From JBIOWF01 sp044868295 (GTDB lineage Bacteria; Actinomycetota; Actinomycetes; Streptosporangiales; Streptosporangiaceae): a DNA stretch of 43,721 bases. Shown here one piece after another: positions 36,652-43,721 of this stretch. The notes under the pieces were generated by a model. The model saw nothing but the letters and a program-made list of their open reading frames with translations. It had not been told where the DNA came from and did no database searches. A program made the translations under genes and the position numbers. Every line of letters starts with the position of its first letter. Position 1 is the first letter of the stretch. Location: positions 1 to 43,721 of the forward strand of contig JBIOWF010000042.1 in assembly GCA_044868295.1 (NCBI GenBank), written 5' to 3'.

Positions 36652-38025
36652 GTGACCACCACTTACGCCGGCGATACCACCACCGGCGCACCCTGGACCG
36701 CTTCCCCCGGCGGTGTCCGCGCGCATCCGTCGGCATTGCTGGCCGCCATCGGCGCCGGCGTCGTCGCGGTGCTCGTCCTGTGGTGGGTGAACACCCCGGA
36801 CGTCTCCGGGTTGGACGGCTGGCTGACGGGCGCGGGCCGGATCACCGGGCTGCTCGCCGCGTACGCGATCGCGGTGCTGCTCGCCCTGATGGCGCGGGTC
36901 CCCTCGATAGAGCGCGGGGTGGGATCCGACCGGCTGGCTCGCTGGCATTCGATGGGCGGGCGGTACGTCGTCGGGTTGGCCGTGGCGCACACATTGCTGA
37001 TCATCTGGGGCTACGCGGTGACCGAGAACACCGATGTCGTGAGCGAGACCGTGAGGCTGAACCTCTCGTATCCGGATGTGCTCAAGGCCACCGTGGCACT
37101 GCTGCTCCTGGTGGGCGTCGGCGTCATCTCGGCTCGCGCGATCCGGCGACGCATGCGTTACGAGACCTGGTTGTACCTGCACTTCTACACCTACCTGGCG
37201 AGCTGGCTGGCGTTCGGGCATCAACTGGCCACGGGCAAGGAGTTCATCGGACACCCCGCCGTCCAGGCCGCCTGGTACACGCTCTACATCGGGGTCGCGG
37301 TCGTGCTCGTCTGGTACCGCTTCCTCCTTCCGGTACGGCAGGCCTTCCGGCACCGGCTCACGGTGACCCGCGTCGTGGAGGAGGCTCCGGGCGTCGTCTC
37401 GCTCCATATCGCCGGACGCCGCCTCGACCGGCTGAAGGCAGAGCCGGGGCAGTTCTTCCGCTGGCGGTTCCTCACCAGGAAGCTGTGGTGGGCCCCCAAT
37501 CCGTACTCGTTGTCGGCCGCCCCCCGCCCGGGCGAGCTGCGAATCACCGTGAAGGACCTGGGCGACCACAGCCGGGAGCTGACCCGCCTCCGGCCGGGCA
37601 CCCGTGTTTTCGCCGAGGGTCCGTACGGCTCCTTCACCGCACACCGCCGCACCCGCCGGAAGGTGCTGCTGATCGCGGGAGGGGTGGGCATCACACCCCT
37701 GCGCGCCCTGTTCGAGTCGATCCCGGCCGACCCAGGCGGCCTGACCCTGCTCTATCGCGCCCGGACCCGCGACGACCTGGTGTTCCGTACGGAACTGGAG
37801 GAGATCTCCACCCGGCGAGGCGCGACGCTTCACTACTGCGTCGGCCCCCGGAGCCTGATCGGCGAACCATTCACGCCGCGGACGCTCACCGGGCTCGTAG
37901 CCGGCCTGCGTGACCACGACGTCTACGTATGCGGGCCGACCGGCATGACGGAGAGCGTGATCCGGGCGCTGCGCGCGGCCGGTGTGCCGGGCCGCCGCAT
38001 CCACCACGAGTCATTCGAGTTCTGA
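36652..38025 (+). CDS. Ferric-reductase-like flavocytochrome with FAD/NAD(P)H reductase domain
   Basis: A 457-residue membrane oxidoreductase from GTG 36652, with AGGAGA upstream. Residues about 25-230 contain six hydrophobic helices with haem-ligand-type histidines (SMGGRYVVGLAVAHTLLI; LYLHFYTYLASWLAFGHQL), the ferric reductase-like transmembrane domain. The cytosolic half binds FAD (NPYSLSAAP) and NAD(P)H (IAGGVGITPLRAL; YVCGPTGMTESV). It passes electrons from NAD(P)H through FAD and haem across the membrane. With the FMN-binding protein and ApbE encoded next, the expected acceptor is an extracytoplasmic flavin domain and from there an unknown oxidant. Confidence 0.93.
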   Translation: MTTTYAGDTTTGAPWTASPGGVRAHPSALLAAIGAGVVAVLVLWWVNTPDVSGLDGWLTGAGRITGLLAAYAIAVLLALMARVPSIERGVGSDRLARWHSMGGRYVVGLAVAHTLLIIWGYAVTENTDVVSETVRLNLSYPDVLKATVALLLLVGVGVISARAIRRRMRYETWLYLHFYTYLASWLAFGHQLATGKEFIGHPAVQAAWYTLYIGVAVVLVWYRFLLPVRQAFRHRLTVTRVVEEAPGVVSLHIAGRRLDRLKAEPGQFFRWRFLTRKLWWAPNPYSLSAAPRPGELRITVKDLGDHSRELTRLRPGTRVFAEGPYGSFTAHRRTRRKVLLIAGGVGITPLRALFESIPADPGGLTLLYRARTRDDLVFRTELEEISTRRGATLHYCVGPRSLIGEPFTPRTLTGLVAGLRDHDVYVCGPTGMTESVIRALRAAGVPGRRIHHESFEF

Positions 38026-38035
38026 GGGGATCTCC

Positions 38036-38527
38036 ATGCGCAGAGCGATATTCGCCGTGATCGTCACCACCGTCGGCCTCGTGCTGCTGCTCTTGTTCAA
38101 ACCACATGAGATCACGGCAGCCACCGATCGTCCCGCCGCGGTGTCGAACGGCGGCTCCGGCGACGCTTCGCAGGACGTGAGCGGCACCCAGGCCACGGCG
38201 AGTTCGGGGAGCTGGTCCGGCTCCGGCGAAAGCGCCGGTGCGACGAGCGGTGAAAAGGTCGTCACCGGTGGCGCCGCGGACACTCGGTGGGGGCCCGTCC
38301 AGGTCCAGCTCGTGATCTCCGCCGGGAAGATCACAGGCGTTCAGGTGCTGCAGGCGCCGGACGGCAATCACAAGGACATCGAGATCAACAATCAGGCGCT
38401 GCCGATCCTCAACGAGGAGACCCTTTCGGCCCAGTCCGCGCAGATCGACGCCGTCTCCGGCGCGACCTACACCAGCGACGGCTACGTTCGGTCCCTGCAG
38501 AGCGCACTGGACGAGGCGGGCCTGTGA
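38036..38527 (+). CDS. Membrane-anchored FMN-binding domain protein (covalent flavoprotein)
   Basis: A 163-residue protein from ATG 38036, with GAGGGGAT upstream. An N-terminal membrane helix (about 4-24) is followed by a Ser/Gly-rich linker and an FMN-binding domain. DAVSGAT fits the ApbE recognition pattern Dxx(s/t)gAT, so FMN should be attached to Thr144. The domain would lie outside the membrane and take electrons from the preceding flavocytochrome. Its stop overlaps the start of the ApbE gene (GTGA). Confidence 0.92.
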   Translation: MRRAIFAVIVTTVGLVLLLLFKPHEITAATDRPAAVSNGGSGDASQDVSGTQATASSGSWSGSGESAGATSGEKVVTGGAADTRWGPVQVQLVISAGKITGVQVLQAPDGNHKDIEINNQALPILNEETLSAQSAQIDAVSGATYTSDGYVRSLQSALDEAGL

Positions 38528-39267
38528 TCCGGCTCGTCGAACACGCCATGGGCACCGTCTTCTCTTTCGACGTACGGAGCGAGGACGACGCCGCCGCAGA
38601 AGCAGTGGCGGAAGCCGTCGCCTGGCTGCACCGGGTCGATGAGATCTTCTCCACATACCGCCCGCAGAGCTCGGTCAGCAGATTGGGCCGGGGCGAGACC
38701 TGCCTGACCGAGTGCCCGCCGGAGGTGGCCGGCGTCCTCGAGCTCTGCGACGAGGTGGGCCGTGCGTCGCATGGGTACTTCACCGCCTATCCCGGTGGCC
38801 GCCTCGACCCATCGGCACTGGTGAAGGGCTGGGCCATCGAGCGGGCCTCATTCATCCTGCGGCGGGCCGGCGCGACGAACCACTGTGTCAACGGTGGCGG
38901 GGATATTCAGCTCGCCGGACTGGCCGCGCCCGGGCGGCCGTGGCGGGTCGGCATCGCCCATCCGCTGCGTCGTGGCGAGCTCGCGACTGTGGTCACGGGC
39001 TCCGACCTCGCCGTGGCGACCTCGGGCACGGCCGAGCGTGGAGCGCACATCGTCGACCCGCACACCGGCCGCCCCGCGACGGACCTGGTGTCGATCACCC
39101 TCGTCGGGGAGAACCTGACCATGACCGATGCCTACGCGACCGCCGCCTTCGCCATGGGCGACGCGGCACGCGAGTGGGTCGAGCAGTTCGACGGACTTGA
39201 GGCGTTCGCGGTCACGGCGTCCGGCGCCACCTGGCGTACCGCCCGTTTTCCGCACACGGCCGGCTGA
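38524..39267 (+). CDS. apbE: ApbE-family FAD:protein FMN transferase
   Basis: A 247-residue enzyme from GTG 38524. Family features include HAMGTVFSF near the N-terminus, IFSTYRPQSSVSRL, GRLDPSALVKGWAIERA (the KGWA segment of ApbE), VNGGGDI, VATSGTAERGAHIVDPHTGRPA, and TDAYATAAFAMG. No clear lipoprotein or signal sequence is seen, unusual for an enzyme acting on an extracytoplasmic flavin domain, but common for actinobacterial ApbE copies of this type. It should transfer FMN from FAD to Thr144 of the protein encoded immediately upstream. Confidence 0.94.
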   Translation: MIRLVEHAMGTVFSFDVRSEDDAAAEAVAEAVAWLHRVDEIFSTYRPQSSVSRLGRGETCLTECPPEVAGVLELCDEVGRASHGYFTAYPGGRLDPSALVKGWAIERASFILRRAGATNHCVNGGGDIQLAGLAAPGRPWRVGIAHPLRRGELATVVTGSDLAVATSGTAERGAHIVDPHTGRPATDLVSITLVGENLTMTDAYATAAFAMGDAAREWVEQFDGLEAFAVTASGATWRTARFPHTAG

Positions 39268-39402
39268 AAGAGGCAGAAACAGGGACGCTACTCCTTCGGC
39301 TCGGCCTTTGCCGCATGCCGTCTTCCACGGCCTGTCCGCCAGACGACCGCTGCTAGCGTTTCGTGGTGGAAATGGTGGTCGCGGAGCGGAAGGGGGCGTG
39401 CG

Positions 39403-42400
39403 GTGGTGCTTGTGGTACACGGCACCTGGGTCGGTGGTCGTCTCGCTCTGTGGGCGGAGGACTCCGAGGGGTCCCGGCAGAGCACCTCGCGGGCGAAGAC
39501 GCGGGCGCACCCGTTCGCGGCCCCCGCGGACGCCGTCGTCACCGACCTGTCCCTCTGGGGCGAGGTGGCCGCGCAGATCTCGGGCAAGGCCACCGCCTCG
39601 GAGCTCACGCTGCTGCTGCCGAGCTCGGCGGCCGGCCCGCTGCCGTCTCCCGAGTCGGGCCTGGAGACCCCCGCGCGACAGCCGAAGATCAGCCGATGGC
39701 GGGTGCCCGCGCTGCTGGTCGAGCCCGGCGACGCGGTGGCCCTGCTGGGCTCGGTGAGCGAGATCGCCCATCTCCCCGCTGCCGCGTACGAGCCCGGAGA
39801 ATCCCTCGATGGGGCGCCGGTGCCCGGGGCCTCGCTGCGCTACCTCGCCGTCGTCGCCGGGAATACCCTTGACCTGATCCGCAGGGGACGTGTGCTGCCT
39901 CAGCTCGTCGCCGAGGACGGCGGCTTCGCCGCGCGCTGGCGGCCCGTGCTCACCGGCACCGACGCCGCCCGCTTCCGCGATCTCGCCACGTCCATGCCGC
40001 CCGTCTGCCGGGCCGCCGGAGCGGAGCACCCCTCCCGTGACGTTCTGATGGAGGCCCTGGCCGGGCTCGCCGACGCCGTCGTACGGCGAGCGCTCCCCGA
40101 CCGGCTCCTCGGCGGCCACCGCCCCGGCGTCCGCGGCCCCTTGGCCGACCGGTGGATGGTCGCCCTCACGGGGGAGAGCGCCGCGCTTCCCGGCGTGGGA
40201 CCGGACAAGGCGAAGGAGCTGGCGCGGCCCCTTGAGGAGTGGTTCACCGCGGCGCACCGGCTCGACGGCCCGGTCAGAGTGTGCTTCCGCCTCGCCGAAC
40301 CCGAAGACCTGGACATCGCGGGCGACGACCTTCTCACGCAGCGGGAAACCCGCTCGAACCTGGGCGGCCCTGATGCCCCGCGCGACAACCTCCCCGCCCC
40401 ACCCGAGATCCACCCTCGGCCGGACAGGCCGGACGCCGCGCATGACGATCTCCCCGCCCCACCCGAGATCCACCCTCGGCCGGATGGCCAGGGCATGACG
40501 CGTGACGATCTCCCCGCTCCGCGGGAGGGCCGTCCGCGGGAGGGCGGTGGTTGGCGGCTGGAGTTCGCTCTGCAGTCCGCCGAGGATCCGAGCCTCTATC
40601 TGCCCGCTCCCTTGATCTGGGCCGGTGAGACCGCCCCGGGGCTGCCGCGCCGGCCCGAGGAGGCGTTGCTCGCCGGGCTCGGCCGTGCCGTACGGCTCTA
40701 TCCGAAGGTGGAGGACGCGTTGCGCGGCGCCGAGCCTTCGGAGCTCGCGCTGGACACGGCGGACGCGTTCTATTTCCTTCGCCACGCCGCGCCGCTGCTC
40801 CAGGCGGCCGGGTTCGGCGTGCAGTTGCCCGCCTGGGCGGGCAAGACCAGGCTCGGTCTCAAGCTGACGACCCGCTCGAAGAGGACCGGGCCCGGGGCGG
40901 CCGCCGATCAGGGTTTCGGCCTGCGCCAGCTCGTCGACTTCCGGGTCGACCTGGCCATCGGCGACGAGATCATCACGGAGGAGGAGCTGGCGGAGCTGGC
41001 CCGGCTGAAGGTGCCGTTGGTCCGGATGCGAGGCCGCTGGGTCGAGCTGGACGACCGGCAGCTCGGCGCCGCGCTGCGAGCCGTCGAAAACCGCCGATCG
41101 GGTGAGATGACCGTCGGCGAGGTGATCCGGGAGGTCGTCGAGGGCGGCGACGAGGACGTTCCGGTGATCGACGTGGACGCCGACGGCCCGCTCGGCGACC
41201 TGCTGTCGGGTGAGGCCGACCGGCGTCTCGAACCGGTCGGCACCCCCAAGGCCCTCAACGGGGCGCTCCGGCCGTACCAGCAACGCGGGCTGGCCTGGCT
41301 GAACTTCCTGTCGGGGCTCGGGATCGGCGGCATCCTCGCCGACGACATGGGCCTGGGGAAGACGATCACCACGCTGTCGCTGCTGCTCGCCGAACGGGAG
41401 GCGGGCGCCGCCGCCGGGCCGACATTGCTGGTCTGCCCGATGTCGCTGCTGAGCAACTGGCAGAAGGAGGCCGCCACGTTCGCCCCGTCCCTTGACGTCT
41501 ACCTGCACCATGGCGGTGCCAGGTCGCGTGACGAAGAGCTGGCGGCGCGGGTCGGCGAGGCGGATCTGGTCCTCACGACGTACGGCACGGCCCTGCGGGA
41601 CCGGGACGTGCTGGCGGGCTTCCGCTGGGCGAGGGTCGTCTGCGACGAGGCGCAGGCGATCAAGAACAGCGCCGCCAGGCAGGCGCAGGCGGTGCGGTCC
41701 CTGCCCGCCGGGACCAGGATCGCGCTCACCGGCACGCCCGTCGAGAACCATCTCGCCGAGCTCTGGGCGATCATGGAGTTCTGCAATCCCGGCCTGCTCG
41801 GCACGGCCAGGCGATTCAGGGAGCGCTACCAGGAGCCGATCGAGCGGTCCGGCGACGAGGCCGCGACCGCGGCGCTCAAGCGGGCCACTGGACCGTTCGT
41901 GCTGCGCCGCCTCAAGACCGACAAGTCCATCATCTCCGACCTGCCGGACAAGATGGAGATGAAGGTCTGGTGCAATCTCACCCCTGAGCAGGCCACGCTC
42001 TACCAGGCCGTCGTCGAGGACATGATGGCCAAGATCGAGGGCAGTGAGGGCATCGAGCGGCGCGGCAACGTGCTGGCCACGATGACGAAGCTCAAGCAGG
42101 TCTGCAACCATCCGGCGCACCTGCTCAAGGACGGCTCCCGGCTGCCGGGCAGATCGGGGAAGCTGGCCCGGCTGGAGGAGCTGGCCGAGGAGATCGTCGC
42201 CGAGGGCGACAAGGCCCTCGTCTTCACCCAGTACGCCGAGTTCGGGACCCTGGTCCAGCCCTACCTCGCGGCCCACCTGGACCGCCCTGTGCTGTGGCTG
42301 CACGGCGGGCTGCCGAAGAAGCAGCGGGACGCGCTGGTCGAGCGGTTCCAGAGCGACGACGAGCCGATGCTGTTCCTGCTGTCGCTTAAGGCGGCGGGCA

Positions 42401-42690
42401 CGGGGCTCAACCTGACGGCGGCCAGCCATGTGATCCACGTGGACCGGTGGTGGAACCCGGCCGTGGAGAACCAGGCGACCGACCGGGCGTTCCGCATCGG
42501 CCAGACGAAGAACGTGCAGGTCAGGAAATTCATCTGCGTGGGCACGCTGGAGGAGCGCATCGACGAGATGATCGAGCGCAAGAAGACGCTCGCCGAGCGC
42601 GTCGTGGGCGCCGGAGAGGACTGGATCACCGGCCTGTCCACGTCCGAGCTGCGCGAGCTGTTCCGGCTCGACGCCGAGGCGGTCAGCTGA
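39403..42690 (+). CDS. SNF2/HepA-family DNA-dependent ATPase
   Basis: A 1095-residue helicase-like protein. The C-terminal motor carries motif I DDMGLGKT (Lys653), motif II DEAQ (about 748-751), LTGTPVENHL, SLKAAGTGLNLTAASHVIHVDRWWNP and DRAFRIGQ. Residues about 500-620 match the SNF2-associated domain of bacterial HepA-like proteins. The first 480 residues are specific to actinobacteria, and a 20-residue repeat occurs at about 327-376. Such proteins remodel DNA-protein complexes; the adjacent SWIM-domain gene is a typical partner. GTG 39403 and 39406 are alternative starts. The 135 bases upstream contain no other gene. Confidence 0.95.
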   Translation: MVLVVHGTWVGGRLALWAEDSEGSRQSTSRAKTRAHPFAAPADAVVTDLSLWGEVAAQISGKATASELTLLLPSSAAGPLPSPESGLETPARQPKISRWRVPALLVEPGDAVALLGSVSEIAHLPAAAYEPGESLDGAPVPGASLRYLAVVAGNTLDLIRRGRVLPQLVAEDGGFAARWRPVLTGTDAARFRDLATSMPPVCRAAGAEHPSRDVLMEALAGLADAVVRRALPDRLLGGHRPGVRGPLADRWMVALTGESAALPGVGPDKAKELARPLEEWFTAAHRLDGPVRVCFRLAEPEDLDIAGDDLLTQRETRSNLGGPDAPRDNLPAPPEIHPRPDRPDAAHDDLPAPPEIHPRPDGQGMTRDDLPAPREGRPREGGGWRLEFALQSAEDPSLYLPAPLIWAGETAPGLPRRPEEALLAGLGRAVRLYPKVEDALRGAEPSELALDTADAFYFLRHAAPLLQAAGFGVQLPAWAGKTRLGLKLTTRSKRTGPGAAADQGFGLRQLVDFRVDLAIGDEIITEEELAELARLKVPLVRMRGRWVELDDRQLGAALRAVENRRSGEMTVGEVIREVVEGGDEDVPVIDVDADGPLGDLLSGEADRRLEPVGTPKALNGALRPYQQRGLAWLNFLSGLGIGGILADDMGLGKTITTLSLLLAEREAGAAAGPTLLVCPMSLLSNWQKEAATFAPSLDVYLHHGGARSRDEELAARVGEADLVLTTYGTALRDRDVLAGFRWARVVCDEAQAIKNSAARQAQAVRSLPAGTRIALTGTPVENHLAELWAIMEFCNPGLLGTARRFRERYQEPIERSGDEAATAALKRATGPFVLRRLKTDKSIISDLPDKMEMKVWCNLTPEQATLYQAVVEDMMAKIEGSEGIERRGNVLATMTKLKQVCNHPAHLLKDGSRLPGRSGKLARLEELAEEIVAEGDKALVFTQYAEFGTLVQPYLAAHLDRPVLWLHGGLPKKQRDALVERFQSDDEPMLFLLSLKAAGTGLNLTAASHVIHVDRWWNPAVENQATDRAFRIGQTKNVQVRKFICVGTLEERIDEMIERKKTLAERVVGAGEDWITGLSTSELRELFRLDAEAVS
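40381..40530 (+). repeat. 60-bp tandem repeat inside the SNF2 gene
   Basis: Two and a half units with an exact 60-base period. Bases from about 40388 to 40424 recur at 40448-40484 with one difference. The peptide DLPAPPEIHPRPD recurs, forming a Pro-rich linker between the N-terminal region and the rest of the protein. Confidence 0.9.
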
Positions 42691-42711
42691 CGTGGCGCCG
42701 CGAGGAGGCCG

Positions 42712-43566
42712 ATGATGATGGCTGTCGGGAAGGACGGCTGGTTCGAGCCGGCCCGGCCGATCCGGGTCGAGGGCGGCATCCGGGCGCGGAGCAGGCGCGG
42801 GTCGATCGGCGAGCGGTGGTGGTCACGCCGGTTCATCGACATCCTGGAGCGCGTCTGCGACTCGGGGCGGCTCAGCCGGGGCCGCGCCTACGCCCGGTCC
42901 GGGCAGGTGCTCCGGCTCGACATCGCTCCCGGCCTGGTCAGCGCGGACGTCCAGGGCTCGCGCCCGACGCCGTACCAGGTCAGCGTGGAGATCTCCGCGT
43001 ACGGCGAGGCGGACTGGGCCACTCTCCAGGACGCGATCGCCGAGCAGGCGGTGCACCGGGCCAAGCTCCTCGCCGGGGAGATGCCTCCGGAGCTGGAGGC
43101 GGTCTTCACCAGATGTGGTCTGCCTCTCTTCCCCGACGAGGGCGCGGTGGAGATGCAATGCTCGTGCCCGGACTGGGGGTTCCCGTGCAAGCACCTGTCG
43201 GCGGTGCTGTACGTGCTGGCGGAGGCGTTCGACGACGACCCGTTCCTGGTCCTGGCGTGGCGGGGCAGGGCGAAGGACGACCTGCTCGACGCGCTGCGCG
43301 GCATGACCGGTGAGCCGGGCGACGACGAGTCCGATCCGCTCCACGTCGAAGATGTGCCGTTCAGCGAGCGGCTGGGCGACTTCTACGCCCCCGGGGTGTC
43401 ACTGGCGCGTCTTCAGACGCGGGCCGGCGGCGCCGCCACCCCACCGGACCTGCTGCTGCGCGCCCTCGACCCGCCGCCGGTCAAGGTCCGCCACATCCCG
43501 CTGCTCGACCTTCTGCGCCCCGCCTACCGGACGATGGCCTCGGTCGAGCCGCCCGTCGAGGACTGA
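42712..43566 (+). CDS. SWIM zinc-finger protein
   Basis: A 284-residue protein following the SNF2 gene by 21 bases. The SWIM motif CxC...CxH is CSCPDWGFPCKH (Cys150, Cys152, Cys159, His161). SRGRAYARSGQVLRLDIAPG is the typical N-terminal segment. Three consecutive ATGs (42712, 42715, 42718) follow AGGAGG at 42703-42708; the second has the best spacing. SWIM proteins next to SNF2 ATPases are common in bacteria and may help target the motor to DNA or protein. Confidence 0.93.
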   Translation: MMMAVGKDGWFEPARPIRVEGGIRARSRRGSIGERWWSRRFIDILERVCDSGRLSRGRAYARSGQVLRLDIAPGLVSADVQGSRPTPYQVSVEISAYGEADWATLQDAIAEQAVHRAKLLAGEMPPELEAVFTRCGLPLFPDEGAVEMQCSCPDWGFPCKHLSAVLYVLAEAFDDDPFLVLAWRGRAKDDLLDALRGMTGEPGDDESDPLHVEDVPFSERLGDFYAPGVSLARLQTRAGGAATPPDLLLRALDPPPVKVRHIPLLDLLRPAYRTMASVEPPVED

Positions 43567-43584
43567 GCCGCACGGCCGCTTCGC

Positions 43585-43721
43585 TCAGGTGTCGACGAAG
43601 TCCTGCCGGACCATCACCCTGACGCCGTTCGGGATGGTCTTGATCACCAGGGGGGTGCGCAGCCGCACCTCGCCGTCGATGTCCGCGGCCATCGGCGGCT
43701 CGGTCTCCAGCAGGATCTCCG
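43585..43721 (-). CDS. C-terminal fragment of a gene cut by the window edge, possibly a diacylglycerol/lipid kinase
   Basis: The last 44 codons of a minus-strand gene ending at TGA (43585-43587). The peptide contains PPMAADIDGEVRLRTPLVIK and NGVRVMV, resembling the end of YegS/diacylglycerol-kinase-like proteins, where a V-DGE-TPL-I-P-G-L-V pattern closes the C-terminal beta-sandwich. Too short for a firm call. It converges with the SWIM gene, leaving an 18-base gap. Confidence 0.5.
   Translation of the reverse strand, partial: EILLETEPPMAADIDGEVRLRTPLVIKTIPNGVRVMVRQDFVDT

Noticed and set aside
38848..42438. Very long open frame (about 1196 codons) on the minus strand
   Set aside because: It is antisense to ApbE and the SNF2 gene, which carry full sets of conserved motifs. 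The antisense product has only Arg/Gly/His-rich low-complexity sequence, as expected from high-GC third positions.
1..43721. tRNA, rRNA, transposase or integrase genes bordering the cluster
   Set aside because: None could be recognised on either strand, so no mobile-element boundary is claimed.

Overview
The window is very GC-rich with strong third-position GC bias, GTG/TTG starts and actinobacterial gene types (SNF2 helicase plus SWIM pair, TauD/GMC oxidoreductases, Ser/Thr kinases, a DtxR/IdeR-like iron box). It is most likely from a filamentous actinomycete of the Streptosporangiales type (Nonomuraea, Streptosporangium or Actinomadura relatives). The genus is inferred from style only.

Layout. 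(1) Positions 13-4492 hold three overlapping + strand genes: a large GTPase-associated-like protein with a C-terminal membrane anchor, a two-pass membrane coiled-coil protein, and a membrane-anchored OmpA-like protein. They look like part of a membrane-linked NTPase conflict/defence module whose NTPase would lie to the left. (2) A 460-base gap rich in inverted repeats follows. (3) Positions 4953-28624 are one unbroken + strand run of 19 genes with short gaps or overlaps, read here as a biosynthetic gene cluster, closed by a perfect 16-bp-stem hairpin. (4) On the minus strand come a kinase and a pseudokinase paralogue (28829-33180), a VIT-family Fe/Mn transporter with an iron-box-like site, and a two-component system. 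(5) Diverging from the two-component system is a + strand flavin operon (flavocytochrome, FMN-binding protein, ApbE), then a SNF2 helicase, a SWIM zinc-finger protein and the end of a minus-strand gene.

The cluster is the main result. Its right part (11558-28624) combines a glutaminase-dead asparagine-synthetase/beta-lactam-synthetase homologue, a TauD dioxygenase, a GMC oxidoreductase, an SAM methyltransferase, a LysA-DapD fusion, a DapC-like aminotransferase, three ATP-grasp domains, an MFS exporter and two zinc-metallopeptidase-like proteins. That gene set corresponds closely to the tabtoxin pathway of Pseudomonas syringae (TabA LysA-like, TabB DapD-like, TabD aminotransferase, TblS beta-lactam synthetase, TblF ATP-grasp ligase, TblR MFS, TabP metallopeptidase). 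The proposed logic is a diversion of the diaminopimelate pathway: N-acylate tetrahydrodipicolinate, C-methylate, transaminate, decarboxylate, oxidise the added carbon to a carboxylate, close a beta-lactam on the epsilon-amine, cap with amino acids, export, and release by peptidase.

The left part (4953-11507) adds something tabtoxin clusters are not known to have: a stand-alone adenylating enzyme, two carrier proteins, a SyrB2-type non-haem iron halogenase homologue lacking the iron-binding carboxylate (His-Gln-Val instead of His-x-Asp), a KAS III-like enzyme with an altered triad, a GNAT acetyltransferase and a BtrH-like carrier-to-amine acyltransferase. The cluster therefore probably makes a halogenated and/or acylated tabtoxin-like beta-lactam peptide, a predicted glutamine synthetase inhibitor. 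No pathway regulator is encoded in it. Two rare TTA codons and the inverted repeats upstream suggest control through bldA-type tRNA supply and a regulator encoded elsewhere. No rRNA, tRNA, transposase, integrase or CRISPR array was recognised.
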